Shown piece by piece: positions 1 to 7,064 of a stretch of 42,414 nt of DNA; the stretch's first letter is position 1, and each line of letters opens with the position of its first letter. The notes beneath the pieces were generated by a model. The model ran no database searches. It saw only the letters and a list, made by a program, of their open reading frames with translations, and was not told the DNA's origin. Location of the stretch: the NCBI GenBank assembly GCA_016125475.1, contig WGLR01000038.1, forward strand, positions 1 through 42,414, given 5' to 3'. This stretch comes from Betaproteobacteria bacterium. GTDB taxonomy: Bacteria; Pseudomonadota; Gammaproteobacteria; Burkholderiales; Ga0077523. Both the position numbers and the translations under genes were made by a program.

Positions 1-81
1 CCTCCGAATGCCGACGTCGACGTCGCCGTCCCGCAATCAACTGTCCTTCGATAGTGCCCATGTGTCCACCATGACCCTTGA

Positions 82-498
82 TGGACACGATCCTCCTTCG
101 CGCTTCTACACACGACAAGATGGGTTCGCCGGACGCTTACGGACCAAGTTCCTGCCAGTAACCTCATCTTTGTCCGTTCTCGCCGCGAGGAGCACATCAA
201 GGAACGTCAATCAGCCCTCGCCGACCGATGCTGGCCATTCCACGAATGCGTCATTGCGACACTTCGGCCAAGGGCAATCTTGTGTCTTGGGGCAACGGCC
301 GGAAACTACGTGCGCAAGCGGTTTTCCGCCTCTCGCCTTTTGGGCCAGTTTATCGAGCAGAACAATCGTCGGTGGAAGAGCCAAACGTTCGCAGCAGCAT
401 CGGGTCCCCGAGTCGTCATTGCCACCCATCCGAGCATCGCTGACTGGTCTGCGTCAGCTACTGACCCAAGCCGTCTTGTTCAAGAGGCTCTGCAATGA
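82..498 (+). pseudogene. Broken uracil-DNA-glycosylase-like gene, C-terminal part
   Basis: In frame 1 this stretch encodes a protein-like sequence with no stop until TGA at 496-498. It includes NLIFVRSRREEH, then ILCLGATAGNYV, then VVIATHPSIADW. A 'GATA' turn followed by an 'HPS' motif is the pattern of the C-terminal half of the uracil-DNA glycosylase superfamily, where the His-Pro-Ser loop contacts DNA. Upstream in the same frame there are stops at 52-54 and 79-81, and the first ATG is at 280, inside the conserved part, so the catalytic N-terminal half is missing or frameshifted. The stop lies 1 bp from attC1, so the gene abuts an integron recombination site in the opposite orientation to the neighbouring cassette genes. 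The family call rests on two motifs only; it could be an unrelated Rossmann-like fragment. Confidence 0.45.
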
Positions 499-499
499 T

Positions 500-565
500 G
501 CCCAACAGAACGCTCGTTCGGACTGTCCGCCTGCGGCGTCCGGCCGCACAGCGCAGTCGTTATGC
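500..565 (-). other. Integron attC recombination site 1
   Basis: Read on the minus strand, the 66-bp site begins with GCATAAC (R'' core, consensus RYYYAAC) and ends with GTTGGGC (a perfect R' core, GTTRRRY). Between them are imperfect inverted arms (around GGAC/GTCC and GCC/GGC with a TGC loop). It begins 1 bp beyond the TGA of the 567-1310 gene, the usual position of attC after a cassette gene. Its R'' is the exact complement of GTTATGC, the core that opens the same cassette at attC2, which is what excision/integration at attC requires. The sites are near-palindromic, so the orientation is inferred from the gene directions. Confidence 0.7.
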
Positions 566-566
566 G

Positions 567-1310
567 TCACTTGGTGGCTCCAACAAAAACTATTCGAATC
601 TGAAGGGGATTTTCTTCGTCACCACCCCGAAGAATGATGTTTCCGTCGCGAACGAAACGCAAGTCTTTCAGCTTGTCTTGAAACTCGGCGATCTTGTGTG
701 ACTGGCCTTTGAAAATGGTCTTTGCCGATTTTTCATAAACACGGTCTATTACAGACGTTACCGCCTTGCAATGCTCGAGAATTGCGTCATCGAGTTTGAC
801 TGTCCGAGTTTCGCTACCTCTGTTCTCGGTGACCATGCATGCAAACCCTGACAGGCCGATACGAACCGGCACGAAGGCTTGTGTTTTACTTCCGCCAGGA
901 GAAAGAAAGTCAAGGCTGTGCGAAGCAAGTTGATGTCGAAGAGTTCTTATTTCGAGTGTGTTGAACTCGGCTTGAACCTCCTTGGGCTTCGGACAATTCA
1001 TCAATGAGTAGAGCTTGAGCACCGCTTGTTGCTGGACGTAGGCGGCGCTCAATAGTCCGTAAAGTCGAAGATACCGTTCGCCCACGTCTTCGTAGCGCGA
1101 TGGACCATCCAACGAAAAACGAAGAAAGTTCTGCAAAGCGAGTGTGGCATCACCTACAACGTCCATTGCTACGCATATGAACTCCCAGTCTCTCCGATCA
1201 TTTAGCCTGAGAGCTTGATCGGGGGACTCATCTCGTCCCCAAACTCGGGCATTCACCAGCGAGCGAAAGGCGTCTGCGTAACGCTCAAGAACGGTAAGCG
1301 GGCTATTCAT
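567..1310 (-). CDS. HEPN-like helical protein in an integron cassette
   Basis: 247-residue soluble protein with no signal peptide or membrane segment. Its helix-rich middle contains IRTLRHQLASHSLDF, in which R125 and H131 form an R-x5-H motif. That matches the R-x4-6-H signature of HEPN ribonucleases, many of which act in toxin-antitoxin and phage-defence systems. I do not recognise a named family; the HEPN call is an inference from this motif and the helical character. The start at 1310 (MNSPL) is preferred over the upstream in-frame ATG at 1364, because that ATG lies inside attC2. The coding region then starts about 20 bp after the attC core and ends 1 bp before attC1, so one gene fills the cassette. 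Base composition is less GC-rich than the chromosomal genes after 3.5 kb, consistent with acquisition. A structural or other HEPN-fold role is equally possible. Confidence 0.7.
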   Translation of the reverse strand: MNSPLTVLERYADAFRSLVNARVWGRDESPDQALRLNDRRDWEFICVAMDVVGDATLALQNFLRFSLDGPSRYEDVGERYLRLYGLLSAAYVQQQAVLKLYSLMNCPKPKEVQAEFNTLEIRTLRHQLASHSLDFLSPGGSKTQAFVPVRIGLSGFACMVTENRGSETRTVKLDDAILEHCKAVTSVIDRVYEKSAKTIFKGQSHKIAEFQDKLKDLRFVRDGNIILRGGDEENPLQIRIVFVGATK

Positions 1311-1328
1311 GTGCGGGCGGGGTTTGAC

Positions 1329-1409
1329 GCATAACGACCGGCATGACCGGCGCCCAAACAGCAAGCGAAGCGCAGCTGTTTGGGCATCCGGTCGATACCG
1401 AGGTTAGCC
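1329..1409 (-). other. Integron attC recombination site 2
   Basis: On the minus strand this 81-bp site runs from GGCTAAC (R'') to GTTATGC (R'). Its centre is an 11-bp perfect inverted repeat, GCCCAAACAGC (1352-1362) and GCTGTTTGGGC (1375-1385), closed by a small GCG-AAG-CGC loop, with outer GACCGG/CCGGTC arms. It therefore folds into the long bulged hairpin typical of attC. R'' is the exact complement of GTTAGCC, found on the minus strand at 3213-3219 where the two-gene DUF262/HEPN cassette begins. R' matches the R'' of attC1. This double match across consecutive sites is hard to get by chance. Confidence 0.8.
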
Positions 1410-1460
1410 GTCGACATGTCGCTGCCACAACGAGTCATGAGTGACCGCCGGGTGCGTTCA

Positions 1461-1985
1461 CTACGGTTTTGCGATCGTCCGGGCAAAGGCGACTACCACG
1501 CTGGCCTCGAGCTGGTCGAGCATTTTGCCAATGATCCTCTGTTGGTTAATTGTCCAGCTCGGCGCATTGACTGTCTGCTGCTGAACGACCGGGGCACCGG
1601 TATGAGTGTGTGCGAGCAGGCCGCGACTCTTCCAAAGCGTCGTCAAGGCACCCTTCAACTGCTCTAGCTTTCCGGGACTGGACTGCTCAAAGGTGAACTC
1701 CAGATGGGCGATGCCGGACTCGCCGACTACCTTCGAAAGCATCTTGCGGAGGTGATCTTGGTAAGTAAAGCCGTGGTTGTCCTTGAGCACATTGCTGACG
1801 ACCCACTCTGGATCGAGCCCCGCTAGCGTTCCTGCGGCTTGCACCATGGAATCCAGACGGTGCTCAAGCCAACCACACAACTCCAGCGTGGCGAGCTTCG
1901 CGAGGAACTTGGGGCGATCAGTTCCGCCAGGGAGTTCGCCGTACCACCGGTCCAGCTCCTTGAGGCTGTCCTCAATCTGGGCCAC
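1461..1985 (-). CDS. HEPN-family protein paired with DUF262 protein
   Basis: 174-residue helical protein. Near the C-terminus it has LWKSRGLLAHTHTG, in which R121 and H126 form an R-x4-H motif (H128 also fits R-x6-H), the active-site pattern of HEPN ribonucleases of the MAE_28990/RiboL-PSP type. Translation starts at GTG 1985, only 8 bp after the TAG of the DUF262 gene at 1994, so the two genes are almost certainly co-transcribed and translationally coupled. HEPN proteins encoded next to DUF262 proteins are a known association in defence contexts. The likely role is an RNase or abortive-infection effector controlled by the DUF262 partner. attC2 begins 51 bp after its stop, so the pair forms one integron cassette. 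HEPN family confidence is moderate, and the biological role is inference. Confidence 0.72.
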   Translation of the reverse strand: MAQIEDSLKELDRWYGELPGGTDRPKFLAKLATLELCGWLEHRLDSMVQAAGTLAGLDPEWVVSNVLKDNHGFTYQDHLRKMLSKVVGESGIAHLEFTFEQSSPGKLEQLKGALTTLWKSRGLLAHTHTGAPVVQQQTVNAPSWTINQQRIIGKMLDQLEASVVVAFARTIAKP

Positions 1986-1993
1986 AGTGGCAC

Positions 1994-3088
1994 CTATGCG
2001 AACGCTGCGATAGCCTGACGCAGTCGCTCCTTCACGGTTTGAGCACTTGATAGTGCATAGCGCGCACCTGCTGAGAACGTAGGCAGAGTCTTAAACTTCT
2101 CAGCACGCTCCTTCGCCCAAGTGGTTGCTTGTGCGCTTGCGGGTGCTGGCGCGGTTGAGAGATTTGCGGTAACCCCAACAAGGATGCCTTCCATGAAGGT
2201 CAAAGACCGCTTGCCAGAGCCTAGCGAGTCCACCACCTTCGCAGCGAGCGCGGTTGACCTCTCAAGCGAGGCTCGCCAATTCGCGATCTCCTCGGCCGAC
2301 GACTTGGATGCAAAGAGCATGTACTCGTTGAGGAACCCAGCCAAGTTGCCTTCGTACTTTTCAAGCCAATCGCTGAAGGCAAGCATCCGCAAGAGAATCT
2401 CAACTGAACGGAAGCGGTCCATCTTTCCCCAGATGCGGCGATGGACGAGGTGCCACGGCTTGTGGGCTCGGTCCACGGACTTCAGCATGTCGTTGAACTG
2501 ACCGGAGTAGATGCAATTGCGAATTTCTTGGTTATTTAGCCGGACGCCGCCGGAGTTGAGTCTGTTGAAGATCGTGAAGAGATAGCGCATGTGCGACGGA
2601 TTGCGATAGTCGCATCGAATTACTGTGATCGGAATGGATATATCTTCAACGCTAGCATAGAGCTTCCGTTCCTCCTCAGACCCGTTGCGCAGTTGTACAT
2701 TCTTCTTGCCTTTAAGTAGCGGGTGGATGTCGTCAGCGGGTGCGATTCGCCACTCGGCAGTCCCGAGGAAAGAAGTGATGGTGTGCATCCGTTGCAGGCC
2801 ATCAATGACCTTCCAAGTCTTGGAGTTCGCATCTAGACTAAAGCACATGCTGGGGATCGGGAGCTGCTTGACCAGAGAGTCGATAAAACGAGCTTGCTCT
2901 TCGACCTTCCAAACCACATCACGTTGAAAGTCCGGCTGGATCTCCAGCTTGCCAGACGCGTGCATTCGGTGGAGATCAGCACAAGACCGAAGCTCGTTGT
3001 AGGCGACGACGTTCTCAGGTGGGATTGGCTGATCCCGGTCTTCCTCGAAGAAGGTCTGCTCTTCTTCAGCCTTTGCAGTTGTAGTCAA
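1994..3088 (-). CDS. DUF262 domain protein (GmrS-N/ParB-like NTPase family)
   Basis: 364 residues. The N-terminal half carries DUF262 hallmarks: IQPDFQRDVVW at residues 50-60, the DGLQR motif at 96-100 (D-G-Q-Q-R in most relatives) and FNRLNSGGVRLNNQEI near 170-190. DUF262 is the ParB/sulfiredoxin-like module of GmrSD-type restriction enzymes and other defence proteins, where the DGQQR motif serves nucleotide binding or hydrolysis. No C-terminal HNH nuclease (DUF1524) is visible, so this is the short single-domain form, probably relying on the HEPN gene as effector. Start is TTG at 3088, chosen because GAGGAG lies 8 bp upstream on the minus strand; no better ATG is in frame. It is the first gene of the cassette that opens at GTTAGCC (3213-3219). 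Its composition is less GC-rich than the rest of the window. Confidence 0.85.
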   Translation of the reverse strand: MTTTAKAEEEQTFFEEDRDQPIPPENVVAYNELRSCADLHRMHASGKLEIQPDFQRDVVWKVEEQARFIDSLVKQLPIPSMCFSLDANSKTWKVIDGLQRMHTITSFLGTAEWRIAPADDIHPLLKGKKNVQLRNGSEEERKLYASVEDISIPITVIRCDYRNPSHMRYLFTIFNRLNSGGVRLNNQEIRNCIYSGQFNDMLKSVDRAHKPWHLVHRRIWGKMDRFRSVEILLRMLAFSDWLEKYEGNLAGFLNEYMLFASKSSAEEIANWRASLERSTALAAKVVDSLGSGKRSLTFMEGILVGVTANLSTAPAPASAQATTWAKERAEKFKTLPTFSAGARYALSSAQTVKERLRQAIAAFA

Positions 3089-3159
3089 TCCTTGCTCCTC
3101 AAGCGGACGGAAGTACTTGTACCCTACGTCGGCGTCATTCTAGCCCCGACAGTGCGGGC

Positions 3160-3191
3160 CTAGCACAGGCTGGCCTTCAGTGCTGTGCTAG
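3160..3191 (-). other. Leader hairpin upstream of DUF262 gene
   Basis: CTAGCACAG (3160-3168) and CTGTGCTAG (3183-3191) form a perfect 9-bp inverted repeat with a 14-base loop, 72 bp upstream of the DUF262 start codon within the same cassette. It could be an mRNA leader structure, an operator, or part of a degenerate recombination site. No GTTRRRY/RYYYAAC pair brackets it convincingly, so attC is not claimed. Confidence 0.4.
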
Positions 3192-3212
3192 CCAACTTCC
3201 GTGCCCGTCGAC

Positions 3213-3338
3213 GGCTAACTTGATTTCTGGAGACAGATCTGCCGGATATCCCGGACGCGGTTACATATCACAGGGCAAAGTCTCCCGCCTTCTCCAGAAC
3301 TTGAATCCGATACCTCTGCATTCCGTGCCGTGTTGAAC
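3213..3338 (-). other. Candidate degenerate attC/attI at cassette-array edge
   Basis: On the minus strand the segment ends with GTTAGCC (3213-3219), the 5' core of the DUF262/HEPN cassette, and begins with GTTCAAC (3332-3338, fits RYYYAAC). Inside are TTCTGGAGA and TCTCCAGAA arms (3225-3233 and 3291-3299). This fits a long attC of about 126 bp or an attI-like end, but the stem is weaker than in attC1 and attC2. No integrase gene is seen on either side, so the array may be a CALIN (attC cluster lacking integrase) or the edge of a truncated integron. Confidence 0.3.
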
Positions 3339-3429
3339 GTACACAGCCACTCCCCCGTCAAGTTCATCTCGTCCACGCCGCATCCAGACCATCAGGCAGA
3401 ACGTTTACCACAAGTCACTCGCAATCGCG

Positions 3430-3445
3430 TGTGAACTATTTCACA
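3430..3445. promoter_or_regulatory. CRP/FNR-like palindromic operator
   Basis: TGTGA-ACTATT-TCACA matches the 5-6-5 consensus of CRP-family sites exactly. It lies 342 bp upstream of the DUF262 start and 64 bp beyond the helicase stop. No matching -10/-35 pair is obvious next to it, so binding is inferred from pattern alone. Confidence 0.35.
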
Positions 3446-3507
3446 AACTCGCCCGGGTTTCGTCCAGTCAGCGCATCGCTCCTCGGATGGTGGCCCCTCA
3501 CCTAGGC

Positions 3508-6042
3508 TCATCGGCCAGAGCCCCGCCCGACCCGCCTCCCCACCTCCCGCTCCGCCGCCCTCTCCAGATCCGCCACCATCCGTTCGACGCGATCGCTCAC
3601 CTTTTCGGTCGAGAGCTTCTCCCGAATGCGTTCCACGAGGATCGGGAACGAGAATGGCGTCGGACGGGATGCGTGGACGATGCGGATACGTTTGGCCGTG
3701 ATCTCGCGCAGAGTGATGGCGAGGCGCGTGAATTCGAGTTCCTGTTCGAGCACTTCGCGGCGCGACTGGAGGAGGAGCAGGTTGCGGGGGTCGTACTTCT
3801 CGAAGACCTCGTAGAAGAGCTGGCTGGAGGCCTGGAGTTGCCGGGTGCTCTTCGGCTGCCCAGGGTAGCCCTGGAACACGAGGCCGGCCACGCGCGCGAT
3901 CTCGCGGAAGCGACCGCGTGCGAGCTGACCGAAGTTGAGGCTGTCGAGGACGTCGGCTTCGAGCTTGGTGTCGCTGAAGAGTCCGTCGGCCATCGCGCCT
4001 TCCCAGTCGATCGGCTCCGGGCAGAGCAGTTCCAGGCCGTAGTCGGTGGCGCAGATCGAAAAGCTTGCCGGTCGTGTACGTGCAATACGCCAGGCGAGCA
4101 GGCTCGCGAGGCCGGTGTTGGCGTGCCGGCCCGCGAAGGGGTAACAGAAGAAGTGATGGCCCTCGCGCGTCTTCAGGATCTCGATGAGCAGTTCGTCTTC
4201 GGCCGGAATGTGGGACCACCGGGCCTGCAGCCGGAACAGGGGGGCGAGGGCCTGGAGCTCGGGTTCGGCGTAGTCCTCGCGGCCCGCGCGCTCGACGAGG
4301 TCGACGACGGCGTGGGCAAGCTCGGACGAGAGCGGCATCTTGCCGCCGTTCCATCGGGGCACGGCACCCTTCCCGGCCTTGCCGCGGCGCACGTAGGCGG
4401 TCATCTCGTGCACGCGCACGAGTTCGAGCAACCGACCTGCGAACAGGAAGCAGTCGCCCTTGTCGAGCCGGCCGATGAACGATTCCTCCACGTAGCCGAT
4501 GCGCCCGCCCGAGAGCCAGCGCACTTCCATCGCGGCGTCGCTCACGATCGTGCCGACCGACATGCGGTGGCGCCGCGCGATGCCGGCGTCACGGACGACG
4601 TGCACGCCCGTCTCGTCGACGACGACACGGTGATACTCCGGATAGGCGTGCAGCGACGAGCCCCCGCGGATCACGAAGTCGAGCGCCCACTGCCATTCGT
4701 CGTCCGTGAGCGCGCGGTACGCGTGCGTGGCGCGGACCTCGTCGCGCATCGCATCGGGCAGGAAGCCGCCGCCGAGCGCGACGGTGACGAGGTGCTGCAC
4801 GAGGACGTCGAGAGGCTTCTCCGGCGGGCGGCGGGATTCGATGTGCCCGGCTTCGGCGGCACGTCGCGCGGCGGCGGCCTCGACGAGTTCGAACGCGTGC
4901 GACGGCACGCACGTCACGCGCGAGGTCCGTCCCGGCGCGTGCCCCGACCGCCCGGCACGCTGCAGCAGCCGCGCGACGCCCTTGGGGCTGCCCACCTGCA
5001 GCACGCGTTCGACCGGAAGGAAGTCCACGCCGAGATCGAGGCTCGACGTGCAGACGCACGCCTTCAGCGTGCCCTGCTTGAGCCCCTGCTCCACCCAGTC
5101 GCGCAGGCTGCGGTCCAGCGAACCGTGGTGCAGCACGATCAGCCCCGCCCAGTCCGGGCGCGCATCGAGCAGGGCCTGGTACCAGAGTTCCGCCTGCGAG
5201 CGCGTGTTCGTGAACAGCAGCGTGGTCGCTGCCCCGTCGATCTCGCGAACGACGCGGTCGAGCAGCCGCACGCCCAGGTGCCCCGCCCACGGAAAGCGCT
5301 CCATCGACGCCGGGATCACGGTGTCGACCGCGACACGTTTCGGCACCCGACCCTCGACGCGAAGACCGGCGTGTCCCGGTCCAAGCAGCACCTCCATGGC
5401 GACGTCGAGATTGCCGAGCGTGGCCGACAGCCCCCACACGACGAGATCCGGGTTCCAGCGGCGCAGCCGCGCGAGTGCGAGCTGGGTCTGCACGCCGCGC
5501 TTGTTGCCCATGAGTTCGTGCCACTCGTCGACGATCACGACCCGGACGCGCTGCAGCTGCTCGCGCGAGTCCGCCCGGGAGAGCAGCAGGCTCAGGCTCT
5601 CGGGCGTGGTCACGAGCGTCTCCGGCAGACGCCGGGCCTGTCGGGCACGCTCGCCGGACGACGTGTCGCCGGTGCGAACGCCGACGGTCCACGGCAGTTC
5701 GAGCGCACCGAGCGGTACTTCGAGCGCGCGCGCCGTGTCGACGGCGAGTGCGCGCATGGGCGTGAGCCAGAGGACGGCGAGGCCGCGCGGGTCGGCCCCC
5801 GCCGTGGCGAGCACGTGCCTCAGTGCGCCCATCCAGACGGCGTAGGTCTTGCCGGCTCCGGTCGTTGCGTGCAGCAGGCCGCTCCGGCCGGCGGTCATGC
5901 CGGACCACACGGTTTCCTGGAACGGGAACGGTTGCCAGCCCCGGGAGACGAACCACTGCCGGACGAGTCGATCGAGAGGCTCGGTGTCCCCGACATCGTC
6001 GCGACGCGGCCGGGTCGCCCGGCGTTGCCGGACGTCGCTCAT
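3508..6042 (-). CDS. Ligase-associated DEXH-box DNA helicase (Lhr-like)
   Basis: 844 residues, about the usual length of ligase-associated DEXH helicases. Superfamily 2 motifs appear in order: Walker A in [10 protein letters not shown] (K65), motif Ia [12 protein letters not shown] box ([12 protein letters not shown], about residue 174), motif III GLSATLG (about 206), and motif [12 protein letters not shown]. The C-terminal ~400 residues are the Lhr-specific winged-helix/DUF4145-like region. The family unwinds DNA and is encoded beside an ATP-dependent ligase and an MBL-fold exonuclease in a conserved repair set thought to act on DNA damage; both partners are present upstream on the same strand. 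Here a gene for an exported protein and a 311-bp gap separate it from the ligase. Start ATG 6042 gives a normal N-terminus. Confidence 0.93.
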   Translation of the reverse strand: MSDVRQRRATRPRRDDVGDTEPLDRLVRQWFVSRGWQPFPFQETVWSGMTAGRSGLLHATTGAGKTYAVWMGALRHVLATAGADPRGLAVLWLTPMRALAVDTARALEVPLGALELPWTVGVRTGDTSSGERARQARRLPETLVTTPESLSLLLSRADSREQLQRVRVVIVDEWHELMGNKRGVQTQLALARLRRWNPDLVVWGLSATLGNLDVAMEVLLGPGHAGLRVEGRVPKRVAVDTVIPASMERFPWAGHLGVRLLDRVVREIDGAATTLLFTNTRSQAELWYQALLDARPDWAGLIVLHHGSLDRSLRDWVEQGLKQGTLKACVCTSSLDLGVDFLPVERVLQVGSPKGVARLLQRAGRSGHAPGRTSRVTCVPSHAFELVEAAAARRAAEAGHIESRRPPEKPLDVLVQHLVTVALGGGFLPDAMRDEVRATHAYRALTDDEWQWALDFVIRGGSSLHAYPEYHRVVVDETGVHVVRDAGIARRHRMSVGTIVSDAAMEVRWLSGGRIGYVEESFIGRLDKGDCFLFAGRLLELVRVHEMTAYVRRGKAGKGAVPRWNGGKMPLSSELAHAVVDLVERAGREDYAEPELQALAPLFRLQARWSHIPAEDELLIEILKTREGHHFFCYPFAGRHANTGLASLLAWRIARTRPASFSICATDYGLELLCPEPIDWEGAMADGLFSDTKLEADVLDSLNFGQLARGRFREIARVAGLVFQGYPGQPKSTRQLQASSQLFYEVFEKYDPRNLLLLQSRREVLEQELEFTRLAITLREITAKRIRIVHASRPTPFSFPILVERIREKLSTEKVSDRVERMVADLERAAEREVGRRVGRGSGR

Positions 6043-6353
6043 CGCGCGTCGAATCCGCTTACAGACACGCCGCCGACCTCGACCATCGTGCGCCGGGACC
6101 CTGCCCAGTCACGAAGAAGGCGGACATGGCACCCGCCTTGCTCGCAACGCCAGCGTTGCCGCACATGCCCGTGCACCCGGCCTCTCCGGAGGCACGATGC
6201 ACGACAACAAGAGGAGACCATCGCCCGACGCGCGTCGGGCGGACATCCCCCGGCAGCCGCCACGGCCGCCCCTTCCTCGCGATACGCGCACGGGAGGATC
6301 GGGCGGCCGGTGCCGCGTCGTCACCGACGCTTGCCCCGGAGCACCCTCCGCGA
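6043..6353. other. Intergenic gap within the repair gene set
   Basis: No convincing gene. A 74-codon minus-strand reading frame (6039-6263) is rejected because its composition is arginine/cysteine-rich and family-less. The main landmark is a 20-bp perfect palindrome at 6222-6241. The gap probably contains the 3' end of the exported-protein transcript and the helicase promoter. Confidence 0.5.
6222..6241. terminator. 20-bp perfect palindrome, possible terminator or operator
   Basis: CGCCCGACGCGCGTCGGGCG is its own reverse complement over all 20 bases. It lies 113 bp downstream of the stop of the 6354-7031 gene. There is no T-run on the minus strand side, so a classical intrinsic terminator is doubtful; a cruciform or dimeric regulator site is possible. 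Confidence 0.35.
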
Positions 6354-7031
6354 TCATTTCGCCGGTTCGGACATGTCCACGCCCGCGGGCTCCGAGAACA
6401 GGGTCATGTCGAGCGGCACGTCGTTCGCGTACTTGTCGTAGCGCACCGCATACTCGACCTTCTCGTTCTTCAGCGACACCTGAACGGCCTTGTTGGTCCC
6501 CTGCCTGAGCCAGAGCCGCAGTTCGGTACCGTCCTGGTCGATCTTCAGCACGTCGCATTCGATCCCGTCCAGCGTCTCGGGCGACTGCGGCACCCCGCCG
6601 TGCGACTGGAAGAACGCTGCCTCGCGGCCCATCTGCAGGCCCTTCAGGCTGTCGGGCATGCCCGAAGGAAAGACCGGGAAGACCACGTTGTAGGTCGGCC
6701 CCGGATCGATGCCGTGATGGCCGCGCTTCGAGACCTGGTCGACGACCCAGGTGTCGGGCTCGTTCGTGACGAGCAGGCCCTGGGCGCCCGTCACGGGATT
6801 CAGCGGCTCCTCGAAACGCAGGAAGCGGTCCTTGTAGCGCCAGAGCTTGCGCGTTTCGCCGTCGAAGCTGTCCGGCTTGATCCAGGCGGCGACGAAGTGG
6901 AATTCGATCACCGTCATCCGGGCGTCTGCGGCCCGTGCGTTCGCGGCCGGCAGGAACGGGAGCACGGCCGCGATCCAGCCGATCAGAACGGGTGCCGCGA
7001 GGAGCCGCCCGAAGCGGCGCAATGGGTACAT
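6354..7031 (-). CDS. Exported protein of unknown function
   Basis: 225 residues. The N-terminus MYPLRRFGRLLAAPVLIGW shows an Arg-rich n-region and a hydrophobic core up to about residue 28, then an AxA-type cleavage region (ANARA-AD, about 31-35). It is therefore a Sec signal peptide and the protein is probably periplasmic. The mature part is beta-rich by appearance, with GREAAFFQSHGG and ECDVLKIDQDGTELRLWL. This resembles outer-membrane lipoprotein-sorting-like or DUF4412-type periplasmic folds, but I do not recognise the family. It sits between the ligase stop side (33 bp away) and the helicase on the same strand. No DNA-repair role can be claimed from the sequence; it may be a passenger in the operon. 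Confidence 0.75.
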   Translation of the reverse strand: MYPLRRFGRLLAAPVLIGWIAAVLPFLPAANARAADARMTVIEFHFVAAWIKPDSFDGETRKLWRYKDRFLRFEEPLNPVTGAQGLLVTNEPDTWVVDQVSKRGHHGIDPGPTYNVVFPVFPSGMPDSLKGLQMGREAAFFQSHGGVPQSPETLDGIECDVLKIDQDGTELRLWLRQGTNKAVQVSLKNEKVEYAVRYDKYANDVPLDMTLFSEPAGVDMSEPAK

Positions 7032-7064
7032 GGGAGTGAGCCTCGAATGGTTGATTGACTGGAG

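Larger units (their letters stand above)
3089..3507. other. Intergenic region between cassette array and repair operon
   Basis: No coding sequence is supported here. It holds the cassette leader hairpin, the GTTAGCC cassette start, the candidate edge recombination site and a CRP-like palindrome. The right part (3340-3507) returns to the high-GC composition of the chromosome, so the junction of acquired DNA probably lies near 3.2-3.35 kb. Confidence 0.5.

Noticed and set aside
8-637. 209-codon plus-strand frame
   Set aside because: The overlapping frame 1 carries the UDG-like protein motifs and the frame spans attC1 and the start of the opposing gene; no family match.
3340-3507. Integrase gene intI at the cassette edge
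   Set aside because: No reading frame with tyrosine recombinase motifs is seen in or near this space.
6039-6263. 74-codon minus-strand ORF between helicase and exported protein
   Set aside because: Arg/Cys/Gly-rich, no conserved motif, and the stop/start overlap with the helicase can be coincidental.
3487-6441. 984-codon plus-strand reading frame
   Set aside because: It lies opposite the helicase gene, is rich in Arg/Pro/His from GC bias, has no family motif, and the minus strand carries all helicase motifs.
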